NCBI GenBank assembly: GCA_008360975.2
Contig: CM039193.1
Span: 6,252,501 to 6,316,500, forward strand
Direction: 5' to 3'
From: Lichenostomus cassidix
Lineage: Eukaryota > Chordata > Aves > Passeriformes > Meliphagidae
DNA: 64,000 nt
Below, piece by piece: positions 1 to 13,200 of the stretch. Numbering within the stretch: position 1 is the stretch's first letter; each line of letters begins with the position of its first letter. The notes under the pieces were generated by a model. That model made no database searches. It saw only the letters and a program-made list of their open reading frames with translations, and was not told the origin of the DNA. The position numbers and the translations under genes were made by a program.

Positions 1-3000
1 GCAGGAGGGCGTAGAGCAGAGGTGGCTGTTGGAAACAGCTGGGAAGGAAAAGACAACTCTGTTTCAGCTTTACAGATCATCCAGAGTCTGCTCTCTCTTG
101 GTTGCATCCTGCTACTTTTGTGCCTGCTCTTTAACATCTCACCTAAAGTCCATCATCTAAGAAACTGAATTCTTACTGTTAAGTGCCCTGTTTTGGTTGC
201 AAAAGCAGAGCCTGACAGTGAAGGCAAGTAGCAAAGCCAAGGCTGGCAGGCACCTGACAGCATAGGAGTAGTTCAGGCACAAACCAGAGTGAAGGATCCT
301 GTGTTAGGTGTGCCCAGCTGCTCAGGCAGCGACAGCCATCGTGAGAAACAGCTCAGAGTGTGTGGCTGAAAATAGAACTTGCTCACCACTCCTTCATCCA
401 GGGCAAACACAGCATAGTTGGAGAGAGACTAAATCCCTTTTTGGATTTTTATCCTGTGTTTATATGCTGAATCCTCCACACTAAGCATTCCAAGTTTGTT
501 CCTTATCAATGCTGCTTTCAGAAGAAATGAGGAAACTGGGTGCAAGGGTGTAGGAGCACCTTTAGGAAGAGAGCTGCTTCCTCAACATATCCTGTAAGCT
601 GGAGACTGCAAACAAGTCTGAAGCATCACGTTTAAGCAGCATCTCTTACTCATTTAGCATGGAGTGGGGGGCAATGGCTCTGGTCTGCTGTGCCTTCTGG
701 CTGTAGTAATGATGTGGTAGCAGCAGTGGTACAAAGTGATGGGGCTGCCATTAGATTATCTTCTCCCTCCCTGTGCCCATCTGTTCTGAGAACCCTCAGC
801 TACCTGAGAAGCATTTTAAAACACTCTGGTCTTGGGTACTGCAACTTAGGGAGCAGAGACATTATTCAAAGTTAGAAAGAAATGGGGTTTTTTTTCAAGC
901 TATTGCATCTTGGTAAAGAAATACTGGATGTTATATATGCTTGTCAGGTGGATATTAATGAGCAAGATGTGATGCTGTAAAATAGCTCCTGGAAATGACA
1001 AGAGATTCTGCACTTCTCCAAGTCAGTGGAAGTTTTGATGATAAGTTTTGACAGGCACTGGATTAGGCCTAAAACATTCCCACTTTTTGGCCATTGACAA
1101 TTTTTTTGACAGTTTTATAACCGGTAGAGACTTTACCACAATACAAATACGACAGCATTGCAAAGACTTCCCCCAGGGAGATGTCTTTGCTTTTAGCTGA
1201 GTACCTTGTGACACCCCAAGGGAAATCAAACAGTGCAGGGAAAAAGAACTTGATATCTGTAAAGTTGCTTAGCTTTTTCCCTGCTCTAATGGATATTTGT
1301 ATTTTGTTATCTCTGGAGACAATCTACTATTTGGGAAAAGAATGAAAACAACACTCCCAAAATAGAGTTTTACAGTTTAATGATCCCTGCACTGAAATAT
1401 TACATTGTACACTTAGGCTGCATACAACATGGAGAGGGAGGGTGGAACTACCACAAGGTCAGAGCTCCATGAGCCTGTGTTCTTTGCCAAATCAACCTTC
1501 TCAGCCTCCTCTTCATAAGGTGATGGTGACACCTCACAGAGCTGTTATGATAATTTGTTTATATAATAAAAGTACATGGCTCGAGGGATAAAGGTTTTTG
1601 TACCTGCGTAATTTCCAACATTCCCAGGTTGCCTTTTGGTGTGGGATTACAGAACATCTGCTCTGTTTAGTCCTCCTAGTATTACTGTTAATGTTTTGGC
1701 AAAGGCACCTGGAACACAGCATAGATGCACATGTACTTAATATCAGGTCATGAGGAGTGTATTCAGGTACTGTTTGATGTATAGCATGTCAAACACAAAA
1801 GATAAACCAATACAATGTTTAGTTTGATGTGGCCTAATTTGCACAAAAAATGGGAAGATTCAGAATTAGGTGTTTCTCAGCTACTTTAGGACCTGTCTCA
1901 GGGTTACCTGTAGTAAAAAGAGAGATGGGATCTATAAATGCTTGTCAGGCCAGAGGAGCTGCCAGGCTGCCGTGAGACCCAGAAGCTGGGCTGCCCTGAG
2001 CATTTTCCACGTGGCAGATAAGAGGTGTAAGGAAAAGGAGCAGTGTGTGAACAGTCAGCAGCAATGCTGGGAGCAGGGGAGGGGTGAGCTGGAACCAGCA
2101 GCTTTAAGTGGAGAGCCTCAAGGGATCATTATGTCCATCCGTGCTGACCTGAAGACGAAAATCCCACACATTTGCAGCGTCTACGTGGGCTTTGCTGTTC
2201 CTCCCACCCAGTCCCTAGTTCCTACTCATGTATCTGTTTTCCAGGGTCAAAGTTGTTTCTGAGGCAAACTGAGAGCCAGTTTCCTTGCATGTGAGCAAAG
2301 CAATGTGAGAGACTTGTTTGCTTTCCCTCCTTCACCTTCTGTTCCCAAATGGTGGTTCCCCACCCAGGCAAGGAGCAGGGATGGTATTGGCAAGGACAAG
2401 GTTATACTTGCATTTCCACTGTGCTCCCCTTGCACCTCTGTGCAGAGTAATGGATGGCTCCCACAGGACACAGCTCCTGCTGCAATTCACTGGCTGGGAA
2501 GGCATTTGAGTTGTACAGTTTGGCCAGGACCAAGATGAAGGATGTTTAGGTATTATTTTCCTGGGTAACCTTGGATTAGTTACTTCAACGTGCACATCTA
2601 AGCATTCAGGGGAGTGGGATGGTGATGCCCAAAAATTGCTAGGCATCATCAACAGATGATGGGATCAATGGGTCTGCAGCATCCTGGCACATCATTTCAC
2701 TTCTCCCTCAGCCACTGGACCTAAAATGGGGGCCAGGATATCAGCCTCTGGAGGGCAAGCTGTGACAGCAGTGATAGCAGCACTGTACTGGTATGGAATG
2801 GCAGGGAGCATTTCCCAGCCTCCTATGGGCCAGAGCAAACCCCCAGACAACCCAGCAATTCAGACCTTGATGGCAGCAGCACACTACATGGGGTAAGAAC
2901 AGAACCCCAGGGAGGAAGCAGGAGCTTAAAGGGCTACAGTAGATGAGTCGAACTGTATATTTAAATCCTCTTAACGAGGACCATAAAGAGTTGGCTTGGC

Positions 3001-6000
3001 ACAGATAAGTTTGAAAATTAGGTATATGCCAAGAACTTGCAAGCCTCAGCCCCTCCAAACATGAAAGGTTTGCAACAACTTAAAAATCCAGCTTTGACAC
3101 AACTGCTGAAAATGTCTTTTAGAGAGAAGCCTTTATGAGAGCTTCTTAAATGAAGAGAAAGGCAGCCCAGAGTGGTATCCTTGTCACCAGCATCAGCAGA
3201 TGAATGAGAGGCAGGAGAAGGCAGTCAGCTGTTTGAAGGGAATGAAATCTTTCACTTTCTGACCACAAAGATTAGACAGGAGGATAAAATGTTGGCTGTT
3301 TTCAGTTATCTTGTGGCACTGAGGAGTAACCATCAAAGGGGAACCATCTGCCTTCTGGGATAATCGTTGGGCAAGCAAGAGGATGCAGCAGATAAAGGAA
3401 GATGACGCTTACCGGTAGAAGCTGAGCCACAGAGAACAAAGATTAGTATTGGGGATGGTCTCACCTACAGGAAAAAGGAAATGGTTACAAGAGGGAAAAG
3501 CAGTGCAAAAACCTCAGGGAATCTCAGTTCCTCAAATGTATTCTTGCAGCAGTGTGTACTGCCTTAAATTTCTTACCCAAGTTTTGCTGTTGTGATTAAG
3601 TTCTGATTTCGTAGTTTATAGAAGAGGCATTTGCAGCTCAAGTTCTGCAGTATTTACATGGGCAAAATTCCCAGTGTTTTAAGGGGATTTTTCCATGGAT
3701 AGGTATGGGCTCTTAGGGCTTACTTTTGACTGGGTGAGGACTTGGAGTCTGCACAATTACCATACCGTAAGTATTAATAGATTCTTCCTAATAGGAAAGT
3801 TATTTGAATTTAAGATTGCAGCTTAGTTTCTCTAAACTCCACATAATCTATTTACTTATGCTACAGCTTTCATCCTGCACTTCCTAATCTCCAGCTGTAA
3901 AGATTCAAAATGCCACACAACAAACAACTTATGCATATTGATGGAAATGGCTCTGCAAGTCATGCCATACTACATGGCATGCACAAATGTATGTTTAGTG
4001 ACATTGCAAAGCCAGGATTTGCTCCTGGGGAGCTTTCAGTCCACTCCCAACTCTGCCCCATAATGGAGTCCCATGGGTTGGACCCTTATTCTGAATGATG
4101 GAGTTGTTTTGTTTCTTGTTTTTTCCTCATGTCAGCAGTTTCAGATCAGCAGGTGGGGCTGTGAGGATGCTCTGCAAAACAACCTTGCTCCATTCAGCTC
4201 AGGGTCAAAAAGGGTTGGGTCCTACCCAACCAAGTCACAGGTACATGTCACTTCTCACCCCGTGCCATCTCCTGAGCCCCTTCAAACCTCATGCCAGAGC
4301 CAAATTAACTGGTTACCTTGCAGAAAACTAAGGAGAAAAAAAAACTCCAAAGCTTTGATAGGTTTTTCTGTAACTGTGAGCCAAACAGAAACAAGGCAGC
4401 TCTCACCTGAGGAGACACAGGGGATGCTGAGGCTGAGAGTGGTGGGATGTGAGATGTTTGTGAAATGGGGATGCCCTGAGGCACTCTGCAGCCCAGTAAA
4501 CCAGACCTGTTTCCCAACACCATCCTGCTCTGAGGACTGAAGGCTGCACCCCTCTTCCCCAGGACACCGGCAGGACTAGCTCCACGTAAACCCCCTCCCC
4601 TCTGACTCAGCCCTAATGCTATGCTCAGCTTTTCATCTCTCCTTCCTTCGGCAACTCAGCTCACTTTTCCTCACTCCCCCTTGGCTGACCGGCTGCTCAG
4701 TATTGCTCCACACACCCAGCTGGCAGCACCAGCTCCCCCCAGCACTCCTGAAAAATGTGTCCACACCCACCTGAGTTCGGGATACAGCCTCCCCTTCCCC
4801 TGCCATGATTTCTGGAGCTCAAGCACCCTGTGTGTATCTCTGAGAAGTCTGAAAGCTTTGGGGCACATATGGGCATTACAGGAAGGTGCTGGAAGATGGT
4901 CAGAGCTCAGGGTGCTCTGCAAGCACTGCAGCTCAGAGAGCAGATATTATTCCTGCTATGAGTCATTTATTTGACAAGACAAAGAACCAGGGTGAGAAAA
5001 CACACCTGAAAGGAAGTCTTGGCTGCTATGCAATGACAGTACGAGATTCCCCTTCTTCAGTGGCTTTTCCAACTCAGTTGGGACACAAAAGGTGTGGGAT
5101 GGATGGAAAGGGCCAGAAAAGGCCATACAAGCAAGGGGTGTATGGCAGCCCCAGCAGGCTTTGCAGATGGAAGTTATCTTAGAATACTTTGGGTTTGCTC
5201 CTCTTCTGAGGATCTCTTTCTCAACGTGGGTGGATGAGCCATCAGCTGCAAGGACAGGAGGATGTTACTGTTCAGGCCCTTTGCAGCACTACAAGCAAAT
5301 CTGGTCCAGGTTCATTAATCAGCAAGGTGAGTGTATGGAGATACAATGGTTGTTTGTTTTTGGAAGACCTGCTCTTGGCAGTAGACGGCACATACCAGAA
5401 TAGGTGTATCACTGCTCCTACACACTCACAGTGAAGCAGGGAGTCAACTCTGCTCCCCAGAAGTGGGCAGCCACAGCTGTGATCACACCAGCCCTAAGGC
5501 TGGACACAGTGAGAAGACCCAACACCACTGTCAGAACTGACAGCATGAGAGGCAACTCTGCTCTGGAAGCACCTGAGCTCTGCCAGTGGCCCCCAGCCAA
5601 TATGGGTAGCTTTCTCCTTGTAAGTAGCCCAGACTTTAATTACACCTGGTTTATAAGCACGGGCACAACGCCACACAGGGAGGTTATGTGCCATTACACC
5701 TTGCCCTAAGGGTGTCCTGACCTGGGTCTCCACAACCCTGGAGATTCCTGCACTGCTGAGGCTCTGCCCTCCACCCCTCCAACCCTGGCCAGCTGAGCAC
5801 AGGGTTGAAGATGCATGGCGTTGCAGGTGATGCTTTACTTACTCTTTTATACTCATACAAAATTAATAATTGACTCCTAACAGTTGAGGTTTGTAGGGCT
5901 TTACCAGTTTGAAGAGTCAGGGGGTGCCATTTTGCCCAGAAGTGGATTCTGAATTGATTTTTATTTTAAATCTTTCCTTTTCTGCAGCAAATATCAATAT

Positions 6001-6499
6001 TTCTGTGCTTTGTCCCAAAGTTCAGTAAAGAAAGTACAGAACTTTTGATATTTTCTGTGGAAGTGCAAATTGAATTTCCATACTTCTGCCTTGCTTACAG
6101 GCTCTAAAAGTTTAAAAACCTTTTAAACCAAGGTTTTGGGTTTTGATTTGAAGAAGGGGTAGAAGACAATGCTTAATTACATTTAGCTCCAAAAGATGTC
6201 TTAAATTTTTACAGAGACCTTTCAAACTGTAAAACAAAACAAAATAAACTCAGATAAGGATATAATATTCCTTTTCCCTCAGGATGCCTGAAAACTGCAC
6301 AACACAAATCTAACCCTGAATAAAAGTTGCTTGAATTGCCTCTTCTCTGAGAAATGCAGAAGAAAACTGCTGTAAGAAGTGTTACACGGGGCTCTTCAAC
6401 TGCTGGTCCACTTCTTCAAGCTGCCTTGAAAAAAAAAAGGAAAAAGTCAATTGTGTAAGTAAATCAGCTCTCCTCCTAATGAGTGACCAAGTGACTCTT
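1..6499. other. Upstream non-coding flank of ADAMTS9
   Basis: No coding exon, RNA gene or recognisable repeat family could be supported here. All open frames are short (about 155 codons or fewer), lack domain-like composition and overlap each other on both strands. In mammals this side of ADAMTS9 carries antisense non-coding transcripts (established knowledge), but nothing in this sequence alone shows a transcript. The last 600 bases are AT-rich and end sharply at the CpG island. Confidence 0.6.
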
Positions 6500-7059
6500 C
6501 CCCACCGGGACCGGGCAGAGCAGACAGCAGCCGGTGCCGCTCTCCCCGGCCACTTTGGGGTTTTAAAGGCTTTGGGAAGGAGTCGATGGGGAGCGAGTGC
6601 CGGACCCGGGTGTGCAGAGCCGTGGCTCGGGCTGCCCCCGCCCGCCCCGTCCAGCTCCAGCGATGGCTTTTCTTGCCCAAAACCTGCGACTTCGGCGCTC
6701 GCCGGTAATGAAAGAAAGTGACATGTTGGAAGGAGTGGAGTTGGGGGGGGGGCGGAGGAAGGGCTCTGCTGCTCCTAGGGCGGGCTTTCTCAGGCTTGAT
6801 CCATGGAGCACGCCCCTTTTAAATTGAGTCCCGGCAGCTCTCCCCCCGGCAGGGCGGAAAGCGAGGGAGAGCAGGCAGGCGGGCGGGCGGGCGGCTCCCC
6901 CGTCCCGGCCCGTCGGTCCCGACCCCGGCCCGTCCGCCCCCGCGCACCATGCGCGGCCCCCGGCGCCCCGCGCGCCGCCGGCCCGCCCGCCCCTAGCGCC
7001 GCCCGGCTCCCGCGCCTTCCCCCGGCAGCGCTCCGGGGGCGGAAGGGGGGAACACAGGG

Positions 7060-7122
7060 GCGAAGAGAAAAAAAAAAAAAAATTAAAAGAGGGAAAGGGA
7101 GGAAAAAGGAGGAGAAGGAGCG
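7060..7122 (+). other. Purine-rich tract in probable 5' UTR
   Basis: An almost pure A/G stretch on the + strand sits about 45-105 bases before the ADAMTS9 start codon. It includes a run of 15 A at 7068-7082 followed by GGGAAAGGGAGGAAAAAGG-type sequence. Such strand-asymmetric tracts can form triplex DNA or bind purine-specific proteins; that role is inference. Confidence 0.7.
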
Positions 7123-7165
7123 GAGCGCGGGGAAGGCTGCTCCTCCGAGGACAGCGCGCAGCACC

Positions 7166-7259
7166 ATGCAGCTGGCGCCGCTGGCGCTGGCACTCACCAC
7201 GCTCTTCATCGACGGCTTGAGGACGGGAGCGAGGAGGCAGAAGCTGCACCCCAGGCAAG
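7166..7259 (+). CDS. ADAMTS9: ADAMTS9 exon 1: signal peptide
   Basis: Codes residues 1-31 plus one base. ATG at 7166 has A at -3. The leader has a hydrophobic core ([13 protein letters not shown]), and the exon ends with KLHPRQ, the conserved start of the ADAMTS9 propeptide. Donor is AAG|GTAAGG. Only 86 bases of intron follow. Confidence 0.95.
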
Positions 7260-10200
7260 GTAAGGGGGTGCTCGGGGAGGGGCGCGGGGGGTGCTGCGGG
7301 GCTCGGCCACCTCACTCAGCGGCATGTGCGTCTGTCCCCTCGCAGCCCAGCTGCTGGAGAAGCTCAGCGAGTACGAGATCGTGACTCCTACCCGGGTGAA
7401 TGAGTTCGGTGAGCCCTTCCCCACCGATGTCCACTTCAGGCGGCGCCGGCGGAGCACCAGCGCTGCCCCCGACGCCTGGACGGCGGCCGCCGCCGCCTCC
7501 CCCAAGGCGCACTACAGGCTGTCCGCCTTCGGGCAGCAGTTCCTCTTCAACCTGACGGCCAGCTCGGCCTTCATCGCCCCGCTCTTCACCGTCAGCCTCC
7601 TGGGAGAGCCTACCGCGGACCAGCGGCACCTCTACGCCGAGGCGGCCGACGCCGACGTGAAGCACTGCTTCTACCGGGGGCACGTTAATGCCCGGCCTCG
7701 GCTCACCGCCGTCATCAGTCTCTGCTCCGGGATGGTGAGCCCCGCGCCCGGCCGCGGCGCCGGCCCCGCCCCGCTGAGGGCCAGGGGCGGAAGAGCCGAG
7801 GAGGAGCGGGAGGAGCGGGCCGAGGGAGGGTGGGCAGAGAGAGTGGGGCCCGCCCCTTCCCCTAACAGCGGCCGGCCGCTCCCGCCCGCCCCGGCCGGGG
7901 GTTTCTCTCGCGCCGCGCTTGTTCCGTCGGGCTGCGCGGTGCGCTCCTCCTGCTCCGCGGGTTTTGGGGGAATAAATACCACCCACCGACAGCCCGTGGG
8001 ACGATCCGCGGGTCAGACCCGGGCACGGACCGCCGCCTGTCCCTGGCATGCCGATGAGGGCTGGCTGCGGGTTTCCCAGCAGCGCTGGCCCGGAGGCACC
8101 CAGCACCCCGGGGCAGGGCCATGTCCCGGTCCCTGGCACGCCAGCCGGGTGCCCTTCGGTGCAGGGATGTTGGCACCGCGGTGAGCAGAAGCTCCTAAAA
8201 GGGCTGACTCTTCTGTGTGCCCTGGTGCCCTTCAGCCCCACGGGATGCCAATCCCAGGGGCTCCCCGGAGGGTTCTGCTGGCTTCATTCAGTCCAGGAAT
8301 TCCCCTATGAGCATGTGTTCACCTAGGCTTGGGCACATGTGTGTGTGGCTTCCCTCCCAGGTACTGGGCATGGATCTCAGTATGGGATGGATGCAGAACG
8401 TTTTGTCTTCAGTATTTTTTATTTACCCGCCAAGTATCTGCATTCATAGTTGTATGCAACTGGAGTGTTGATGTATTTTCCTAAGCAGGGATTTCACTGG
8501 CTGGACACCTACCTCCCTCTGGTCCTTACACGTGGGTTTAAAGCCTGTCTCAGGGAGATGCTGTATGAAACCAGCACATGATGGGGTTGTGCTGGGCACA
8601 ACCAGCACATGATGGGTTGCATGCGGCAGCACCATCACCCTTCAGACAGGGCTGGCTTGGTTAGCATCACTGGTACAGGGACAGGTCTGGCAGACGTTCC
8701 CCTCTCATGCTCCCTGCCTGCGAGTTAGTAATTAGCCCTCTGTAAGCTCCGGTGAGATGGCTGCAGGGAGCAGTGTAGCCCAGGGTGGGTGCCAGAGGTG
8801 TGACCAAAGCTGGAGCTCCAGCCGGTGCCTTCACAGGAGTCACAGAGATCTGGGCACACCTCCCTGGTTAATTGCTCATTTTGTGGGATAGTGCTGTGCT
8901 CGGTGGTTTGTCATCTCCCAAAGCTGACCTCCTGTTCCTCTTTCTGGTCTCTCTCAGCTAGGCACATTCAAGTCTGATGATGGGGACTATTTTGTAGAGC
9001 CACTGCTATCGCTTGAGGAGCAGGAGTATGAAGAAGAGCACAGTAAACCACATCTTGTCTACCGACACCGGACACCTCCAACTAACTCTTCAGGGGACAG
9101 GCAGACCTGCAATACTCCAGGTACTCATTTTGTCGCTGCCTTGGATGACTTGATACTTGCAAGTACTATTTGCAGTTAAAAGTCAGTTGGTTAGTGTGGG
9201 ACAGAAGGGATGTGGAATTGAGGGACCCCTCCAGAAATGATGCTGTGAGTGCTAGGACCAGGCTTGGTGCTGTCCTGGAGAGATGTAGTGTGCCTGTGCT
9301 TTCTAGGAATTGGTTATAAGGAAGTTGCGGTCAGAAAAAATGTTGCAGTTTCCCTTTCATTCCTGCTGTAAAGCTGGCAAGAAAACTTTTGGTCTGTCTT
9401 GCCTTAAATATCCTATGAGCATTTAAACTTTTCTGTTCCCTCCTACATGTAGTTCCCAACCATGCTAATCTGATACACTCTCTATCTGATACTCTGTCCT
9501 TTAAATTACATCCTTCTGTCTTGGTCTTGCTGTGCTCCTGGTCTTCCCACCACAAATCTGGCTGTGAGTTGCAATGTCTCACTTCTTTCTAGTGGAAATG
9601 AGGAGGTCCTGACACCAACCCTGACAGTTCTTCCTTTATTAATCACTTTTCCATGGTTCATTTTCAAAGGCTTTTTTTTTTTTGTCATGGCCCTTCCTCC
9701 ACCAGCACCATCTCCCTGACCTCCTTGCTCCCTCTTTCTAGTCTTTGCACATATGAAAGAGCACAAGCCTTTTTATCTAGCCTTCATGTGCCTTGATGAG
9801 CAATAGCCTTGCTCTTACTGTCCCTATTATCTGCAGTGGCCTCCTGCTGCTCTCTGCTTCCTTGACTTCCTGATGTTCACAACTAATCCTCTCCTTTGGC
9901 AGCGAATACCTAAATTTTCTCTCAAGAAGCTTATTCCTTCGGTCTCCTGTTTCACCTGCTGTTTTGCCCTCCTCCTTTGGGCTGCAGAAAGATCTACAGG
10001 AGCTTTAGAGCCTAAACAGAGTAGACCTTGACTGGGTTCCCTTGCGGGCTGCAAGCTGCTCATATGCTGCAAAGTAGGTGGAGTTGCTCAGGGAATTAAG
10101 GTGCCACTGGAGGAGAAGTGTGGTGCCCAAATTGGGCTGCAGTTGGCATGCGTGACTTCTTTGGCATCCATGACTGTGGATCATGGCTGTGCTGTTGAGC

Positions 10201-13200
10201 TGTCAGTCTGTTCAGCTTGCACTGATCATGCTAAGTCCAAAGATGCTCTGATGCTCTGTGACCAGCCAGAGCAACACATGTTTCTTCTAGCAGATGTGTG
10301 GATCCAAGTCCACATGCAATATGTGCCAGGGGTACAATGGTACCTCTCACAAGGCTGTCATTGTTTGTTCTTCCAAGGGTTGCTGCTGGAATATGCCATT
10401 CTGGTTTCTCTCTTCCAGCTGTTTCTGCTCCCTTCTTTGAGATCAGATGCAGGAGACTCAGAACAGTTGGAAAGAAACACGGAATCTGGCACATTGCATC
10501 AGTAGCCCTTGGAGGAACGGAGCAGCAGATCACAGGACTCATTGAATCAAAGGTAGCTGGGAGGGCTCTGAATTTTGCTTGTGGACTTGACTCTGTGCTG
10601 CTGTAACAGACTGTTGTATTTCACCCTGCTGTGTAATAGTTCCCATTTAGGGTATTTTTCCTCTGTATCATAATTTGCAAGAATAAGACTCCATCTGTGA
10701 TTTTACCAATGTGGTGTATATCTCTTCCCTGTCTGTTCCAATATGCTTTTCTTCTTGCTTGTCTTTGTTTTCTTGCTCTTCTCAATTGTTCTATTTAGTG
10801 GAGAGAAGAGTTCTTATCTCTCAAATACAGGCTTAAGTGTTCCAGCTAGGCATGGCAGTCTTATTTGTCCTCCTGTCCTCTTTCTCTCCATTTCTCCCTC
10901 TTTACCATCTCTTCTTTATGTCATTGTCCAATCTTTTGAAAAGGAATGATGCTATGGTCATATGTGTATGGTGAACAAGTCTTGGTTATTTCATTTAAGG
11001 AGCAAGTTCAGAGCAGCTTGAGCAATGCTGAACCTTGGCATCCTCCCTGCAGTTATGTCTGGTGAGAGAAGGTGTCTCGCATGTCTTTGCAGCAGAGGTG
11101 AACATGCAAAATCTAGCATCACTCACTGTTTTGGACAAGGTGTATCTCTCACTCCTGCCAGAGAAAAGAATGGTTTCATGACAATTTGGGAGTTAGTCAT
11201 AGCTGTAGGTTATTGTATGAATCCAGTCTTTTGTCAGAAGAACGTGTTGAACAGTGCCTTTGCATGGCAGGTTTCTGGCAGGGGTGGAAATTTACTCGAA
11301 GAGGAAATTCATGTGAGGGAAATCCAAGGTTCCCACCCTGTGGTGAGCAAGGGACCCCATGTTGCTGGGCAGTGATACTATTAAGAATGACTTTCTGATA
11401 GTCATCTTCCTGGAAATTATTAATAAGCAACATACCGGTGTGCCCTTGCCATGATGATGTAATTCTAGACTTCTTGAGCTATTGAGGAAAGTTTCCCTTG
11501 TGAATTGGTGAATAGATTGAGAAAAAGCTTTCATTTGCAACAGTCTCCCTCATCTTAATTTTAGTTTTCAGCTTCCCCAGATCAGCTTAGAAAACCAGGT
11601 ATTTGCTTTTGTTAAGTTTTAATTAGCAGTTTCTGATAACAATTTCAGGTCCTCTTAAATAAAAGATACTCTGCAGGTGTTCTGGAAAAAAGATCTTTTT
11701 CCTCTGAACACTGATGGATATCGAATGGAAGTTGTGCTCTGCAGATGAACTTTCATAGCACAGCACTGGGGTCTCTGGCAATGCATTTCAGCTGTCTGGC
11801 ATACAGCTCAGCCACTGCAATAAAAACTTTGGACAGAGTTTTCCTTGGGGTAACAGGTTAATGTAGTTTCAGTCATAGGAAATGGTGCATTTTCCTCTCC
11901 ATCTTTCCTTTTAGTTAGTGCTGTGAATCAGTTTGTCATCTGGCTGGGAATCTGGCAGAATAATTAGCTGTGTTTTACTGAATAGCCCTGATGAGATGAG
12001 GACTTCGCCAGGCCGACAGTGTGATGTCACAATAGGTGCAGTACCATTACCACCCATCGCTTCAGTACAGCAAGCTCTTCCGATCCCAGTTATGAAATAT
12101 CCGCTTTTTTGAGGTGGAGGAGAAAGACAAAAGAAATTGTGATCCTAAAAAGAAAAAAAGGAAGTGGCTCATTGCGAGACTGGAGAGCGGAGCTTTCCTG
12201 CGCTCCATGGAGGAACAATCTGACTCCAATGATAAAAGGCGTGGAGCTGCATCCTGTGTCTGTGAGCCAGCCGCCTTTCGGAGGCCAACAGCACCTCCCC
12301 GAGCCCCCATCCAGTGGGATCTTCTGCCAGGAGCAGACCAGTGAGCCTTTTCTCTGTGAAACCCTCAAGGTTTGGTCTTGCAGAGAGATGTTCAGCTCCA
12401 GATGCCAATAGGACACTGCCTTCGGTCATCACTTAAATAAACCACTTCAGGCCACCTCTAGCTCTGCGTCTTATGTCCATTTCTGCTGCTTCTCCTTTCT
12501 TTCATATTTCCCATGGTTTTTGTCACTGATGCATGTATATACATATTTATATGAACATTTTGGTTGTTGACTTCTCTGGAGCTCTTGTCTTCCAGTTTTG
12601 TTGGGGTCTGTGATAGCTTTAGCTTTTTACTGAATCTTCCCAGTCATTCTGTCTGTTGGCCACCCCTTATTCTTAGAGAGATGTAGCCTCCGTCTGCCTG
12701 GTGGCACTGAGCCACAATTCTCCTGTGTCCGTGAGTATAATTGCAAGAATTGTGCCTTTTTGCTGCCCCACTTCTTCTGCCTGCCCAGCTCCTGTTGCAA
12801 ATTCTGCATGGCTTTTAGTGTGATCCTGCTCCAGGACTCCTGACTAAACTTTTTTGAGCAGCTCCATCTTTTTGCCTACTGCCTTCATTTGGCTAATTCG
12901 TGCTTCCCATTTCCATCCCTGCTTCATTAGTTAAATACCTCTCTGTTCTTGCCTCATTGCTTATAATTCTTTTATATTCAGGACCCACCTGGGGCTGAGA
13001 TGAGTAAACCAAGGATTGAATGTATAGTGAGTGTGAGCTGCTCCCATGATTTGCTGCTGGTCAGCTATGCCCATCTAAAGACTGGCATTGGACCTGGGCT
13101 CTGGGGCTGCGTGTGAGGATCTTGCACAAAGTCCTCACTCCTTAATGAGAGCATTTAAAGCAGGAATATCCACCACGGGCAAAACTCCTCATGCAGAAGC

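Larger units (their letters stand above)
6500..8060 (+). promoter_or_regulatory. ADAMTS9: CpG-island promoter of ADAMTS9
   Basis: This block is dense in CG dinucleotides and GC boxes and is flanked by AT-rich DNA on the 5' side. It contains GGGCGGGCGGGCGGG around 6878-6893, a G-run at 6746-6754, and exons 1 and 2. No convincing TATA box precedes the start codon, which fits dispersed initiation from a CpG island. The exact transcription start cannot be read from the sequence. Open frames on both strands here (for example 6563-7315 minus and 7312-8241 minus) reflect high GC and are not genes. Confidence 0.8.

Noticed and set aside
6563..7315. 250-codon minus-strand frame over the ADAMTS9 promoter as an antisense gene
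   Set aside because: Low-complexity composition dictated by the CpG island and purine tract; no domain and no clear splice or start context.
7312..8241. 309-codon minus-strand frame
   Set aside because: Antisense shadow of exon 2 and the CpG island, rich in G, A, P and R, with no family resemblance.
10101..10505. 134-codon frame in intron 3 as an extra exon or gene
   Set aside because: No splice-phase fit between exons 3 and 4 and no protein family signal.
12114..12344. Open frame of 76 codons with a basic PKKKKRKW stretch resembling a nuclear localisation signal
   Set aside because: It lies inside intron 3, overlaps equally long frames in other phases and on the minus strand, and has no family resemblance. 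The lysines come from an A-rich run.
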